Source: Xenopus tropicalis
Lineage: Eukaryota; Chordata; Amphibia; Anura; Pipidae
Reading direction: 5' to 3'
Assembly (NCBI RefSeq): GCF_000004195.4
Contig: NC_030681.2
Location: 139,434,006 to 139,498,005, forward strand
Length of the DNA stretch: 64,000 nucleotides
In this document: positions 11,403 through 22,348 of the stretch, in pieces
How positions within the stretch are numbered: the stretch's first letter is position 1
Layout of the letters: each line of letters begins with the position of its first letter
Notes under the pieces: model-generated
The model's database searches: none
What the model was told of the DNA's origin: nothing
What the model saw: the letters and a program-made list of their open reading frames with translations, nothing else
Made by a program: the position numbers and the translations under genes

Positions 11403-12225
11403 CTAACTTGTTGCCTTTCATTACAAATGGGGGCTAATGCTTCCTTAATCCTTAGGCTGTCATTCCAACCATGTAAAAACAGGGGGTTATTAATGTTTAA
11501 ACAAGGTATTTGTCTCTTTTACTATAGCAGAATAGCAACTCATGCCTCATTTTCAAAGGTAAATAATAAATCCTTATTCGTCTTGTTTTCTTTAATCCTC
11601 AGACAGGTTTAGCTGCAAGAGCAAGGAAAGCACAAGAATGATATGGTGCAATTTAATATGGATAAAACCACGCTGGGCTTCCAGGCAGGAAATCTGTTGT
11701 TCCTATGTGAGTGCGGCAGATAGAGGAGGTAATATTCCTACTGCACAGCGAGTACTAATGGGACGGAGAAATGTATGTTTTCAGTAATTAGAATCAGGCA
11801 TGTTTGTTGGCATATCAGACTGATAACTCCGTCTTTTGTTCTCACTCATATTTTTATACGGAACATCTGTTTATTTATACGCCGAGTGAAAAACATTTAG
11901 AAAGAAACTGTATGTCTCTGACAATGAATCTAATATCCGAGAGCTGATGCAATGCGCTACCTACGTAGCTTCAATAGAAACGGCTCATATTGTGACTGAG
12001 CTGCTCTCACTTCTCATTCAACCTACAGATTTACATTGGGTTTAGAAACAACTATCAGCACTCAATCTTTATTCAAGGCCCATTTCACTTTGTTGTTTTT
12101 CAAGTGGAATCCTTGAAATGGCTCTTTAGAGTTCTTGCTGGACTCAAATGAAATTGGGAATAGGCTTTTCATTAATTTAGGACTCTCTCATATGTGAAAA
12201 TAGGAAACATTCCAAAAGTAGTCCT
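11403..12225. other. No gene recognised
   Basis: About 0.8 kb of AT-rich sequence; the 86-codon frame ending at 11612 starts inside a palindrome-derived repeat and has no recognisable domain. Confidence 0.45.
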
Positions 12226-12794
12226 ACAGGCAGCATAGGGCAGGCAGAGTATGGCACACACAGGCAGCATAGGGCAGGCAGAGTATGGCACACACAGGCA
12301 GCATAGGGCAGGCAGAGTATGGCACACACAGGCAGCATATAGCAATCAGAGTATGGCACACACAGGCAGCATAGGGCAGGCAGAGAATGGCACACACAGG
12401 AAGCATAGGGCAGGCAGAGTATGGCACACACAGGCAGCATAGAGCAATCAGAGTATGGCACACACAGGTAGCACAGGGCACGCAGAGTATGGCACACACT
12501 GGCAGCATAGGGCAAGCAGAGTATGGCACACACAAGCAGGGTAGGGCAGGCAGAGTATGGCACACAGGCAGCATAGGGCAGGCAGAGTATGGCACACACA
12601 GGCAGCATAGGGCAGGCAGAGTATGGCACACACAGGCAGCATAGGGCAGGCAGAGTATGGCACACACAGGCAGCATAGGGCAGGCAGAGTATGGCACACA
12701 CAGGCAGCATTGGGCAGGCAGAGTATGGCACACACAGGCCGGGTAGGGGAGGCAGAGTATGGCACACACAGGCAGCATAGGGCAGGCAGAGTAT
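12226..12794 (+). repeat. 34-bp minisatellite, about 17 copies
   Basis: The unit is 34 bp and begins GGCAGCATAGGGCAGGCAGA, ending with TATGGCACACACA. Because 34 is not a multiple of 3 and the unit has no stop on the minus strand, all three minus frames stay open over most of the array, giving false Cys/Leu/Pro-rich open frames of up to 196 codons. Unit variants (AGCAATCA, GGGTAGGG, a 32-bp unit near 12560) show partial homogenisation. The same unit occurs in inverted orientation at 37935-38314 inside a hAT element. Confidence 0.93.
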
Positions 12795-13410
12795 TTCAAA
12801 CCTGAAGTCCTATATCTATGTAACTGTAATAAAAAGCCAAAAGTCCGAATTTGGTCTCCTGCACTGTTCCTGATTAATTCGCCTAAGGACTGTTAGCTGG
12901 GTCATAAATACCCAAACACTGTGAATAAAAACCTCATAAACTAGGCTGATATGATTCAATATTAACATGCTCTGTTTAATACAACTGCCTCTTTTTTGTG
13001 TTTATCGATAGAATACCTAGTATATTGAATGGCACTGCCGTCTGCTTTTCCGCAGTTCTATATTCTGAGCACAGACCTGTATTTCACGGCAGAAATGAAA
13101 AGCCATAGATATTGTGCTGTGGACTGGCACTTCCTACTAACCCAGGTATATAAACAACCGTTACTTTCAAGAAGAAATTTACAGTTCACTGTGCAGTGTT
13201 ATAAACTACATTTTGCAGCAGGTAGGAATACCGTCTCGCTTTATTGTTACAGATAAAACTGGGCACTGAGAAACCTGAAATGAGTTTTCAGGCTATAAAA
13301 TATATCACTGAGCCACATTAACCCCTGTTTGATTCTTTTGTTTCTGCTATTCCAATGGACAAACCTAAAGCAAACATTTTGCAAACATTTTTGTGTTTAG
13401 TATATTTAGA
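12795..13410. other. No gene recognised
   Basis: An open frame of 75 codons at 13029-13256 has no motif I recognise. No repeat termini seen. Confidence 0.45.
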
Positions 13411-14531
13411 ACAGGTATAGGACCCGTTATCCAGAATGGTCGGGACAAAGGGTATTCCAGATAAGGGGTCTTTCCATAATTTGGATCACCATACCTTAAG
13501 TCTGCTAAAAAAAATCAATAAATCATTAATTAAACCCAATAGGATTGTTTTGCATCCAATAAGGATTAATTATATATTAGTTGGGATCAAGTACAGGTAC
13601 TGTTTTATTATTACAGAGAAAAGGGAATCATTTAACCATTAAATAAACCCAATAGGACTGTTCTGCCCCAATAAGGGGTAATTATATCTTAGTTGGGATC
13701 AAGTACAGGTACTGTTTTATTATTACAGAGAAAAGGGAATCATTTAACCATTAAATAAACCCAATAGGGCTGTTCTGCCCCCAATAAGGATTAATTATAT
13801 CTTAGTTGGGATCAAGTACAGGTACTGCTTTATTATTACAGAGAAAAGGGAATAATTTAACCATGAAATAAACCCAATAGGGCTGTTCTGCCCCCAATAA
13901 GGGGTAATTATATCTTAGTTGGGATCAAGTACAGGTACTGTTTTATTATTACAGAGAAAAGGGAATCATTTAACCATTAAATAAACCCAATAGGACTGTT
14001 CTGCCCCAATAAGGGGTAATTATATCTTAGTTGGGATCAAGTACAGGTACTGTTTTATTATTACAGAGAAAAGGGAATCATTTAACCATTAAATAAACCC
14101 AATAGGGCTGTTCTGCCCCCAATAAGGATTAATTATATCTTAGTTGGGATCAAGTACAGGTACTGCTTTATTATTACAGAGAAAAGGGAATAATTTAACC
14201 ATGAAATAAACCCAATAGGGCTGTTCTGCCCCCAATAAGGATTAATTATATCTTAGTTGGGATCAAGTACAGGTACTGTTTTATTATTACAGAGAAAAGG
14301 GAATCATTTAACCATTAAATAAACCCAATAGGGCTGTTCTGCCCCCAATAAGGGGTAATTATATCTTAGTTGGGATCAAGTACAGGTACTGTTTTATTAT
14401 TACAGAGAAAAAGTAAATCAGTTTTAAAATTTTGAATTATTTGATTAAAATGGAGTCTATGGGAGACAGGCTTTCTATAATTCGGAGCTTTCTGGATAAT
14501 GGGTTTCTGGGTAAGGGATCCCATAACTGTA
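13411..14531 (+). mobile_element. Complete 113-bp-array MITE with higher-order repeat
   Basis: Left arm ACAGGTATAGGACCCGTTATCC to about 13530, about eight 113-bp units, then right arm TGGAGTCTATGGGAGACAGG ending GGATCCCATAACTGT. Three consecutive monomers (types GGACT/CCCC, GGGCT/AAGGATT with TACTGCTTT, and GGGCT) form a block of about 338 bp at about 13636-13973 that is repeated almost exactly at about 13974-14311. This shows recent block duplication inside the array. Confidence 0.92.
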
Positions 14532-15243
14532 TAGACTCTTTCAAAAAAAGCTCACAATTTCACATTAAAATGTATTGTTCCCAATCAACTATATTTTTGG
14601 GGGGGTTTCAGTCTCTGCGCTGGTTTTTCTGTTCTGCACATTTGCTTTGTCTCATACAGCATTTTGGAATAGACCTACATTCCCTCCAGAATATTCCCAG
14701 TTACTTTACCACAATACACAAATACACAAACATATGTGTGCCGGTGCAAACGTGTTTATAGAAAATGAATGTCTACAGCTTGACTATAATTGTAGTCCTG
14801 TTTGTTATCTGGTTAAAAACCCCAAACAATTGCCCTTTTACTGACTTCACAGGGGTGAGCACAACTTTCCCTTGTTGTTATAGTTTATACAGGAGAGGTG
14901 CCCAGCTCCATGTTGCAGCTCCCATCATTCCCAGCTACAGTCAGGTGATCCCAGTGGGGCCAATAAAAGGCCAGCCATTTGGGTGTTTTAACGTTGAAAG
15001 CAAGCAAGTTGCAGGTAAAACTCAGTCCCTTTGTTAAATGTATATTAAAGCAGTAGAATTCTTAATGAATAAGAGTGTAGAACTAATAATAGATTAAAAT
15101 GTAGCGGTGAGCACAACTTTCCCTTGTTTCCCTTACCTTACCACTGGCAGTCACTTCCCATCCTACTGAATGGGAAAAGTACTTGGGCTGTCTGTGCCGC
15201 AGCATAGCAGAAATGGGCAAGTACCATGGGATATTGTAACTTT
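14532..15243. other. No gene; long direct repeat of 22-23 bp
   Basis: The words GGTGAGCACAACTTTCCCTT occur at about 14854 and again at about 15105, flanking roughly 230 bp of otherwise unrecognised sequence. This could be a target duplication around an unknown insertion, but the enclosed sequence has no tail or terminal repeat. The overlapping open frames near 14432-15037 have no domain. Confidence 0.4.
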
Positions 15244-15340
15244 TAGTGATAAGCGAATCTGTCTCATTTCGCTTCACCAAAAAATCAGCAAAACTGCCGA
15301 AAAATGTGCAAAACAGGCAAAAATTTAGGACACGCAATGA
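15244..15340. mobile_element. Fragment of TAGTGATGAGCG hAT MITE (left end)
   Basis: Starts TAGTGATAAGCGAATCTGTC and breaks off about 100 bp later, immediately before another copy of the family at 15342. Confidence 0.65.
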
Positions 15341-15341
15341 C

Positions 15342-15554
15342 TAGTGATGAGCAAAATTGTTTGCCAGCCATGGATTCATGGTGATTTCCATGTTTAGCCA
15401 TTACCGGATTTTTTTCACAAAATGGGCAAAAAAAATTTCTGTGGAATCTTTGTCTGAAAAAAACTGACACACATCTAAAAAACTGTTGCGCTCGTCAAAC
15501 AAACACATTTTGAGAATTTTTCACAGCGAAACGGGACATATTCGCACAGCACTA
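15342..15554. mobile_element. hAT-type MITE, 213 bp
   Basis: Left TAGTGATGAGCAAA, right CAGCACTA with a GCGAAACGGGACATATTCG subterminal block. Flanks GCAATGAC and GCAATTAA agree in five of eight positions, so the duplication is decayed. The 5' half has the CCATGGATTC region typical of the opposite end in other copies, meaning it lies inverted relative to 2466-2774. Confidence 0.7.
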
Positions 15555-15643
15555 GCAATTAAGGCAATAGGTGAAAAACTTTATGTGGGTGACATTTTTT
15601 ATGTGCAACTTTTTTTTTGCTCCAAATGCATAAAAGTTGAGGG

Positions 15644-16001
15644 TAGTGATGAGCGCATCTGTCCCGTTTCGCCATAAAATTTGGGAAACGGCAAGAAGTT
15701 TCACAAAACGGCGAAAAATTAGCAAATCGCATTTGTTGTGCGATTTTTTTTTTTGTCACTTGTGTATTTTTTCACGCACACGTCTTTTTTGGTCGGCCAT
15801 GCTTTTTATTTACATGACCACACCCTTTTTTGACACGGCCGCGTCCAATTGCGATGCGCCCGCACCCAATTTGCCGCAACCGTGACCAATTTGACGCGCA
15901 GCACATTTTTCCATGGCAAATTTTCACAGAGATTTCACGAATGGAGAAATGCAGAAATTCGCTGAGAATTTATGCCTGGTGAAAAAATTCGCTCATCACT
16001 A
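15644..16001. mobile_element. hAT-type MITE, 358 bp
   Basis: Left TAGTGATGAGCGCATCTGTC, right GCTCATCACTA. Flanks are GTTGAGGG at 15636-15643 and GTCAAGGG at 16002-16009 (6 of 8). The centre is a degenerate series of TTTTTGACACGGCCGCG- and CGATGCGCCCG-like units. Confidence 0.78.
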
Positions 16002-16079
16002 GTCAAGGGGCATTTCTCCTCACTCCAAAGTTAATGGGCATTTATGGTATCAGCGTCATATTTGTCTTGGTGACTTATT

Positions 16080-16217
16080 GGTCTCTGCAACATTTTTGTC
16101 TCAGCGACTTTTTTGACACAAAGAATTTTTGCCGCAGTTTCACAAAAAATGCGCTGAGGGCGAAATGCGGAATTTCACAATGAATCCCTGCCTGGTGAAA
16201 AGATTCCCTCATCACTA
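16080..16217. mobile_element. Fragment of TAGTGATGAGCG hAT MITE (right end)
   Basis: Ends CCCTCATCACTA with the conserved subterminal CCCTGCCTGGTGAAAAGA block; the left end is not found. Start is approximate. Confidence 0.6.
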
Positions 16218-16652
16218 GAAACTTTGACTTCTACTTGATTTAGTAATCAAAATGGTTTGAATTTATTATAAAAAAAACCCCATATACCATATAAATAATA
16301 CTTTGGTGCCACATTTTAAAAATAAGATATATTATATATTCATCAAATGTAAATGTATTTCCCCTTGAACACTGAGCAGAGTATATTCCAATGTCCTAAA
16401 TAAAGGGGCTTCGTGTGTACTGAGCATAACAACAGCCTACATGACTGGGTTACTGTTACACAAGAGAAACTGTTTAGTGGAAATAATCAATCAGTTAATA
16501 AAAATAAATACATTAAGGGCAAACATTAGCCTTTAATTAAATGAACACATGACAATGTGGCTAATTAAGGCACTTTGAGATCAGTGGTAAACTGTTTGCC
16601 TCTCACTATCATTCAGCTTTGGCTTTGGCCTCATCCAGCAGCAAGAGAAACT

Positions 16653-17611
16653 AGTCGTCTCCTATTTATTTTTTTTTTAACAATTCTTTTATTGCATTAA
16701 GATATACATATCTTGCAGTATGTTATTTCCAGCATCATTTGCTTATTGTACAATAAGAAAATAAAATAAATTAACTACATAACCATAATAACCTTGCAGT
16801 GTCTCTTTTTTTCTATTGCATATTTTATACAGAGGTATATAAAATACATTGATATCCTATCAACAATCATTGCAGTGGCTTCTTTGCTGGTGCAAATATT
16901 ATACTTCAGTTAGCCTTTAACTCGCGGCTGTGTACTTATCTTCCAGGGCATGGTTGGGGCATTGGTGTATCCCTTTTTCGTGGAGAGTGGGGGCTGTTTT
17001 GGAGGTGTGACCTTCCCTGACCTGTATATCTTATGGGGGTCCAACCATGCTGACCATATTTTTTCAAAATTTTTGAGGGCATCCCCTCCTTATATATGTT
17101 AGTTTGTATAACGGTATAGCTTTGTTAACCATAGATTCCCATGCTGCTACTCTGGGGCCCTCAGGTGATTTCCAGTATAGAGCGATTGTTTTTTTTGCGT
17201 ACATGCATAGTATAAGGAGTAGTGTTCTTTCAGCCCTTTTGGGTGATAGATCCTCTACCTGATTAAGCAGTATTACCTTTGGATCTAGGCTGAGTATTAG
17301 GCTTGTTCTGCCTCTTATAGTGTCCGCTACTTTCCCCCAAAATCGTTGTATCCGTGGGCAGCTCCATACCATATGTAGGAAATCAGCTGGGGAGTGGTAG
17401 CATCTGGGGCATTCTTGCCCTATATCTGAATGCATTTTATGCAGTCTTTGGGGCGTAAGGTAGGTGCGATGGAGATATTTCAGTTGTGTCAGCCTATCTC
17501 TACTACTGATGATCCCTTCTAGTGCTAACTCTAGGGTGTCCTCCCATAGATCTGGGGTGAGCTGTGGGACGTCTCTTTGCCACTTTTCTCGTAGAGTCGT
17601 CTCCTATTTAT
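16653..17611 (-). mobile_element. 5'-truncated L1/Tx1 LINE with 17-bp TSD
   Basis: A retroposed copy read on the minus strand. Identical 17-bp direct repeats AGTCGTCTCCTATTTAT lie at 16653-16669 and 17595-17611. The element occupies 16670-17594. Its 3' end, next to 16670, is a short A tract (T on plus), then about 390 bp of 3' untranslated sequence, then the end of ORF2. A perfect long duplication, a tail and truncation at the 5' side are the signature of target-primed reverse transcription. The untouched duplication and the open ORF2 fragment imply a young insertion. Confidence 0.92.
17064..17594 (-). pseudogene. L1-type ORF2 C-terminal fragment
   Basis: Carboxy-terminal end of a LINE ORF2 (endonuclease/reverse transcriptase polyprotein). 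The frame is open from the truncation point at 17594 to a stop at 17064, about 176 residues. It contains the L1-clade zinc-knuckle-like signature CPRC, nine residues, then HMVWSCPRIQRFW; upstream it reads LKYLHRTYLTPQRLHKM, also typical just before this motif. The RT and endonuclease domains are absent through 5' truncation, so it cannot be functional. No internal stop or frameshift is seen, unlike the LINE relics at 39.7-41.4 and 46.8 kb. Confidence 0.88.
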
Positions 17612-18475
17612 ACTGAGGGCTGAGGGTTGCATTGTAAAAGAAGATTATATTGTTGATGAAAGTATAGTGTGTAGCCTTCCTGCCGCAGTAAGGCTTTATG
17701 ACTGGTGCTTATTATGGTAGTTATTTCAGCCTGAGCAATTGTAAGCAAATATATCATTTGTATAAACGGAGATGATGAAATTTGTATACGTAGCATGCCG
17801 TTATCTATGGGACATGTTATGGCTCATTGACCCCTTGCAGCCAAAAATACGCAGGGAACCAAGGATGGGAAATTGTGTCAGAAATCGCATTTTGCAAGCT
17901 GCACTTGTGTAAGTAAATCACCACATATTTCGAGTTCATCAAATAGTGTGCTTGGGGAGAGACTGATGAACATACATGAGCATTCGGGCAGCCCGTTTAT
18001 CGGTGTTCTCATTTTTAAAAGGTATTTGAAACCACAACTAAACTCATTTCCACTAAAACTACAAATGCATAGTTATTTATTAAAAGATCCAAATTGAAAA
18101 AGCATGAATGAAAAAGGCAAAAAATCTCCCACAAAAACCATGACTTTTTCACCCAAATGCACACGTAAAAACAACCCTGTAAAACCACAAAGCAAATAAA
18201 GATCTTCCAGTTATATAAAGGACAATCCAGTAAATGCCCCCCTTAATCTTACCTATAAAGATCTCTTCAACACTGCCCCACCTTACATTACAAACCTTAT
18301 GACTACATCCCCTCCAAAACAACAGATTTGTTACTCTTTCCCTTTAGGACCTTGATCTTTTCCCCTCTTTCCCCTTCTATGCTTCTATTCTATGTATTTC
18401 CCTATCCTACATAGTTTCAAGTGTACTCTTTAAACTCACCTCTCCCTATCAAGCCTACACGCTAACCTACTAACC
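17612..18475. other. No gene; possible old MITE at 18030-18245
   Basis: Words AAACTCATTTCCACTAAAAC near 18040 and AATGCCCCCC near 18233 resemble the ends of the foldback family seen near 57.3-59.0 kb, but no inverted pair or duplication is clear. No coding region supported. Confidence 0.4.
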
Positions 18476-18782
18476 CAGGGGTCCCCAACCTTTCTTATTT
18501 GTGAGCCACAGTCAAATGTAAAAAGACTTGGAGAGCAACACAAGCACCATAGAAGTTCATGGAGGAGCCAAATAAGGGCTGTGATTGGCTATTAGGGAGC
18601 CTCTATGCACCCTATCAGCTTACAGGGGCTTTATTTGGTAGGAAATCTTGTTTTTATTCAACCAGAACTTGCCCCCAAGTCAGGAATTCAAAAATAACTC
18701 CCTGGTTTGGGGGCACTGAGAGCAACATCCAAGGGGTTGGAGAGCAACATGTTGCCCCCGAGCCACTGGTTGGGGATCACTA
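18476..18782. mobile_element. hAT-type MITE, CAGGGGTCCCCAACC family
   Basis: A 307-bp element beginning CAGGGGTCCCCAACCTTT and ending GGTTGGGGATCACTA, an inverted pair. The flanks are a perfect 8-bp duplication, TACTAACC at 18468-18475 and 18783-18790. The interior has GAGAGCAACA and CTGTGATTGGCTATT, shared with 7180-7400 and 20364-20645. The 104- and 69-codon frames overlapping it on opposite strands are transposon sequence, not genes. Confidence 0.9.
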
Positions 18783-18790
18783 TACTAACC

Positions 18791-19952
18791 TTTACCTTAC
18801 TAAAGTGTTTATTTCCCACATGGAGGACACATGTCTTCTCAAGGACCAGCCTTCTCATATCTCCTCTTGCTGACCCTAACTCTGTCTCAGTGACCATCCA
18901 GCTATTCCAACCTGACCTTCCCGTTCAAATTCATATATTTATTTCCTGAGTCTTACTTATCCCCCCCCTTTAGATTCTTAGTCCTCATTACCTTCTATAT
19001 TGATTTTTCTGAATGTCAATAGTTATGTAGCTGCAGAACATTTCTAGCTTTATAAATGAATGTAACAGCCATAATCAGCAATTCTTTTGAAGTTACCTGC
19101 TTCCATAAGGGACCTTTTGTTCTCATCTGGGTTTGTACTGAAACACATCAAACAGTGGATTCACATTTGAACTGAGATTATTTTTAGGGCTTACATTTTA
19201 TTATATACACTTTTTAATAGAGTAAAACCATAATCTTTGGAGAACCTTATATATGCAAAAACACTTATGTTGCAAAAAACAGAGCAAAATAATGAAAAGA
19301 GGGATTTCTAATAGATTATTATTGTAGAGGCAAGTGAAAGAAATCTGTATTCAATAAAGGGCTAAAGGTTTCTACTGCAGTGGAAACTTTTTGCAAAACA
19401 CATCAATCCATCTAAATTGAAATGAGAAAATAAATGTTGATTCTGGAGAAATACCGATTGGCTATCACTCAATTATACCGTATGCACAATAGCGGCCCTC
19501 TTCACTTTGCATATAGATATCAGTTGGAGACTTATCTCTGAACAGGTTAATCACACCGGCTTAAGATACAATTTCTTCTTAGATTTAAGAATAGAAGTGA
19601 AATGGCTACAGTACAGATACCTTCTCTCATGTTTTATTTATGTCTAGAACACCTGAGACCTTGAAGAAATGATTTGCACATAAAGAATATGGACTTACAT
19701 GCGCTTAGAATAAAGCTTAGACTAAAGCTAGAATGAGGGTGTTCAGTGGATGATAAAGCTGCAATTAGTAGAATTTAGTGTAAAATGCTTTAGAGGTGCA
19801 AGTGCCCCCCCAACCCAAAAAATATATACTTAATGCAATAGGTTGCCAATGGTGTCCTCCAATACTCATTGTGCAGACCTTCCATGTTAATGATTGCAGG
19901 CGTCTACCATGTTCCTATCCAACGTTCATACTAAGATCATTATTATTATGGA
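18791..19952. other. No gene recognised
   Basis: AT-rich 1.16-kb stretch without an open frame of substance or a repeat terminus. Confidence 0.5.
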
Positions 19953-20145
19953 TAGTGATAAGCGAAACGGCAAGAAAATTTGCGAAATGGCGAAAAATTT
20001 GCGAAACGCATTTGTTGCGCAATTTTTTTTGTTGTCCACCTCTTTTTTGTTGCCCCTGTGTCTATTTTTTGGTGACTGCGCTTTTTGATGCGACTGCACC
20101 CAATTTTGCAGCAACTGCGCCCGATTTAACGCGACAGAAGAAACT
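19953..20145. mobile_element. Fragment of TAGTGATGAGCG hAT MITE (left part)
   Basis: Starts TAGTGATAAGCGAAACGGC and keeps the TTGTTGCGCAATTTTTTTTG and GCGCCCGATTTAACGCG modules; the right end is missing. Confidence 0.65.
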
Positions 20146-20363
20146 CGCACAGACATGCGCAGAACATATAAAATGATTGCAGAGGTGTCGATGTTCATAA
20201 CACCCCCAGACTCATCTATTGCTCTTTGCCTCCAAGAGAGGTCAATCTTCCCATCACTACATTACTGTTCAAGTGGAGTCAACTGAAAATCTCTAAGGCT
20301 TTCCATAATTAGATATAAACTTAAGCAAGCCTGCTCTATAGCACTCCATGATTTAGCTTAGAG

Positions 20364-20645
20364 CAGGGGTCCCCAACCTTTTTTACCAGTGAGCCATATT
20401 CAAATATAAAAAGAGTTGGGGAGCAACACAAGCATGAAAAATTTATCTGGGGGTGCCAAATAAGGGCTGTGATTGGCTATTTGGTAGTCCTTAAGTGGAC
20501 TGGCAGCCTACAGGAGGCTCTGTTTGGCAATACACCTGGTTTCCCAGTCCTCCAGTCAGAAATTCAAAAATAAACACCTGCTTTGAGGACACTGGAAGCA
20601 ACATCCAAGGGGTTGGGGAGCAACATGATTGGTTGGGGATCACTG
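20364..20645. mobile_element. hAT-type MITE, CAGGGGTCCCCAACC family
   Basis: Begins CAGGGGTCCCCAACCTTTTT and ends GGTTGGGGATCACTG. Colinear with 18476-18782 and 282 bp long. The flanking 8-mers (GCTTAGAG and AATAAGAA) do not match, so the duplication has decayed or one end was rearranged. Confidence 0.82.
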
Positions 20646-20728
20646 AATAAGAATTATTCTATTTTCAATACTCATGCAATAAAAATATTAGTTAGTTTAG
20701 CTCTCTGATGATAGCTAATGTTTCCCAG

Positions 20729-20857
20729 TAGTGATGAACAAATATTTAAAAAGATTCCTGAAATGGGGAAAAATCCATGAAACTGTGAAAATGTTGTGCG
20801 GCAAAAAAAATTGTCACGTGCATCAACATGCCTGCAGAATTATGTCGCCCATCACTA
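20729..20857. mobile_element. Short hAT-type MITE with perfect 8-bp TSD
   Basis: Only 129 bp: TAGTGATGAACAAATATT at the left, CGCCCATCACTA at the right, flanked by identical TTTCCCAG at 20721-20728 and 20858-20865. It shows that a deletion derivative lacking most of the interior was still mobile, or that the deletion followed insertion without touching the ends. Confidence 0.9.
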
Positions 20858-21081
20858 TTTCCCAGATCAGGGACTGTTAACAAAGCCAAGTGTCTCTGCC
20901 TGCTCTCTGGGATATTGGAGTGTAGCCTGTGTTTCAGAAATCCATGTTTTTGCTCACACTTGGGGGCAGAATTATTAAAATGTGAGATTAGAGTTTACCG
21001 CAGAAAAACTCACCCACTTTCTATTCATTCCTATGGGATTTATAGAAGCTTATCTATCAAATGGTGAACTCTTACTTTCAC

Positions 21082-21180
21082 CAGTGATGAGCGAAAGTGT
21101 CCAGTTTTACTTTGCCGGAAAATTTGCGAAACAATGGAAACATTTGTGAAACTGCACGGGTGTGACTTTTTTTTTTTACA
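21082..21180. mobile_element. Fragment of TAGTGATGAGCG hAT MITE (left end)
   Basis: CAGTGATGAGCGAAAGTGTCC followed by AAATTTGCGAAACAATGG; the right end is lost near a poly-T run. Confidence 0.6.
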
Positions 21181-21301
21181 TAAAAAAACAAACCAGTCTG
21201 GGGGCTAAAGAGGTGGATTTAAGGGCTGCCCTACCCGCTGAAAATAAAAATAAATATGAAATCGTGTCCATATATTAAGTGAACAATTCTCTACTAATGA
21301 C

Positions 21302-21690
21302 TAGTGATGAGCAAATTTTTTTGCCAGGCATGGATTCGCAGTGAATTTCCGCATTTCGCCATTGGCGAATTGTTTTGCGAAACTTCTGTGAAAATTCGCA
21401 GCAGAAAAATTTGTTGCACGGAAATTTTTTTTGTCGCACGTCAAATTGGGCGGTCGCGTCAAATTGGGCGCTGTCGCGTCAAAAAAGGGCACGGTCAAGT
21501 CAAATTGGGTGCGGTCGCGGCAAAAAAGCGCCGGCGACAAAAAACATAGATGCAGGTGACAAAAAATAGACGCGGGTGACGAAAAAGACGCAGGCGACAA
21601 AAAAATCTTGCGACAAATGCGTTTTGCAAATTTTTCGCCGTTTTGAAAATTTTATGGCGAAGCGAAACGGGACAGATTCGCTCATCACTA
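21302..21690. mobile_element. hAT-type MITE, 389 bp
   Basis: Left TAGTGATGAGCAAATTTTT with the GCCAGGCATGGATTCGC block, right GACAGATTCGCTCATCACTA. Flanks CTAATGAC and TTAATGAT agree in six of eight. The centre carries short tandem-like units of the type GGTCGCGTCAAATTGGGCG and GCAGGCGACAAAAAA, an early stage of the internal amplification seen at 29.3, 39.9 and 46.3 kb. Confidence 0.85.
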
Positions 21691-22149
21691 TTAATGATGA
21701 CTGCAGATTGTGTCGATGGTTTGAAAGGTAAATCCAGTCCCCATAAAAATATCTATTGTTTTTGGAATCTGTAACCAATCACATAACGCCGCATTACATT
21801 TTGTGAACATGGAGTTTTTGGATTATTCTTTAATGATTCTGGTGACATAATGAGTAATTGGGATCATAGCGTTCGTTAATATTAAAATAAGAAATGAAAC
21901 ACAAATAAATAACAACATTCTATCCTGATACACCAGGGCTCTATAAATAAAATGGGATCATTGCTAATTAGAGAACGTTAGAGCCAGAAGTGTTTTTCTG
22001 TTTGTGATTTTTGTGAGAAGTATCTTTAATTAGCTGTGAATTTTGCATTCATTACATTCAGTTTTTTTGTCCTATAACTCAAAGCACTTCACTGATTATA
22101 AATAAACAAAGGAAACAAAATCATTAATTCAAAAAACTGTAATTGTCAA
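21691..22149. other. No gene recognised
   Basis: AT-rich spacer; no open frame or repeat end. Confidence 0.5.
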
Positions 22150-22340
22150 ACTATTTTACTGTTGCGCTCCAGAATTATTACGGGCGCAACAATTTTTTTT
22201 TATGCACCCGACAACTTTTTTGATGCGCATCATTATTTTGATATAATAATGGCACAAATGGCAAAAATTTTCTGCTGCAAATTTTTGCGCCCATTTCGCA
22301 GAAAACTCCCCCAGTGGTGAAACGCAGAAATTTTCCCAAT
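22150..22340. mobile_element. Diverged hAT-MITE-like debris
   Basis: GGGCGCAACAATTTTTTTTT, GATGCGCATCATTATTTTG and GGTGAAACGCAGAAATTTT are words of the TAGTGATGAGCG family, but neither terminus is present. Confidence 0.45.
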
Positions 22341-22348
22341 ACAGTACA

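Noticed and set aside
12177..12805. Cys/Leu/Pro-rich open frames of up to 196 codons as a secreted protein gene
   Set aside because: All frames follow the 34-bp minisatellite unit; three overlapping minus frames encode the same peptide words out of phase, which is a composition effect.
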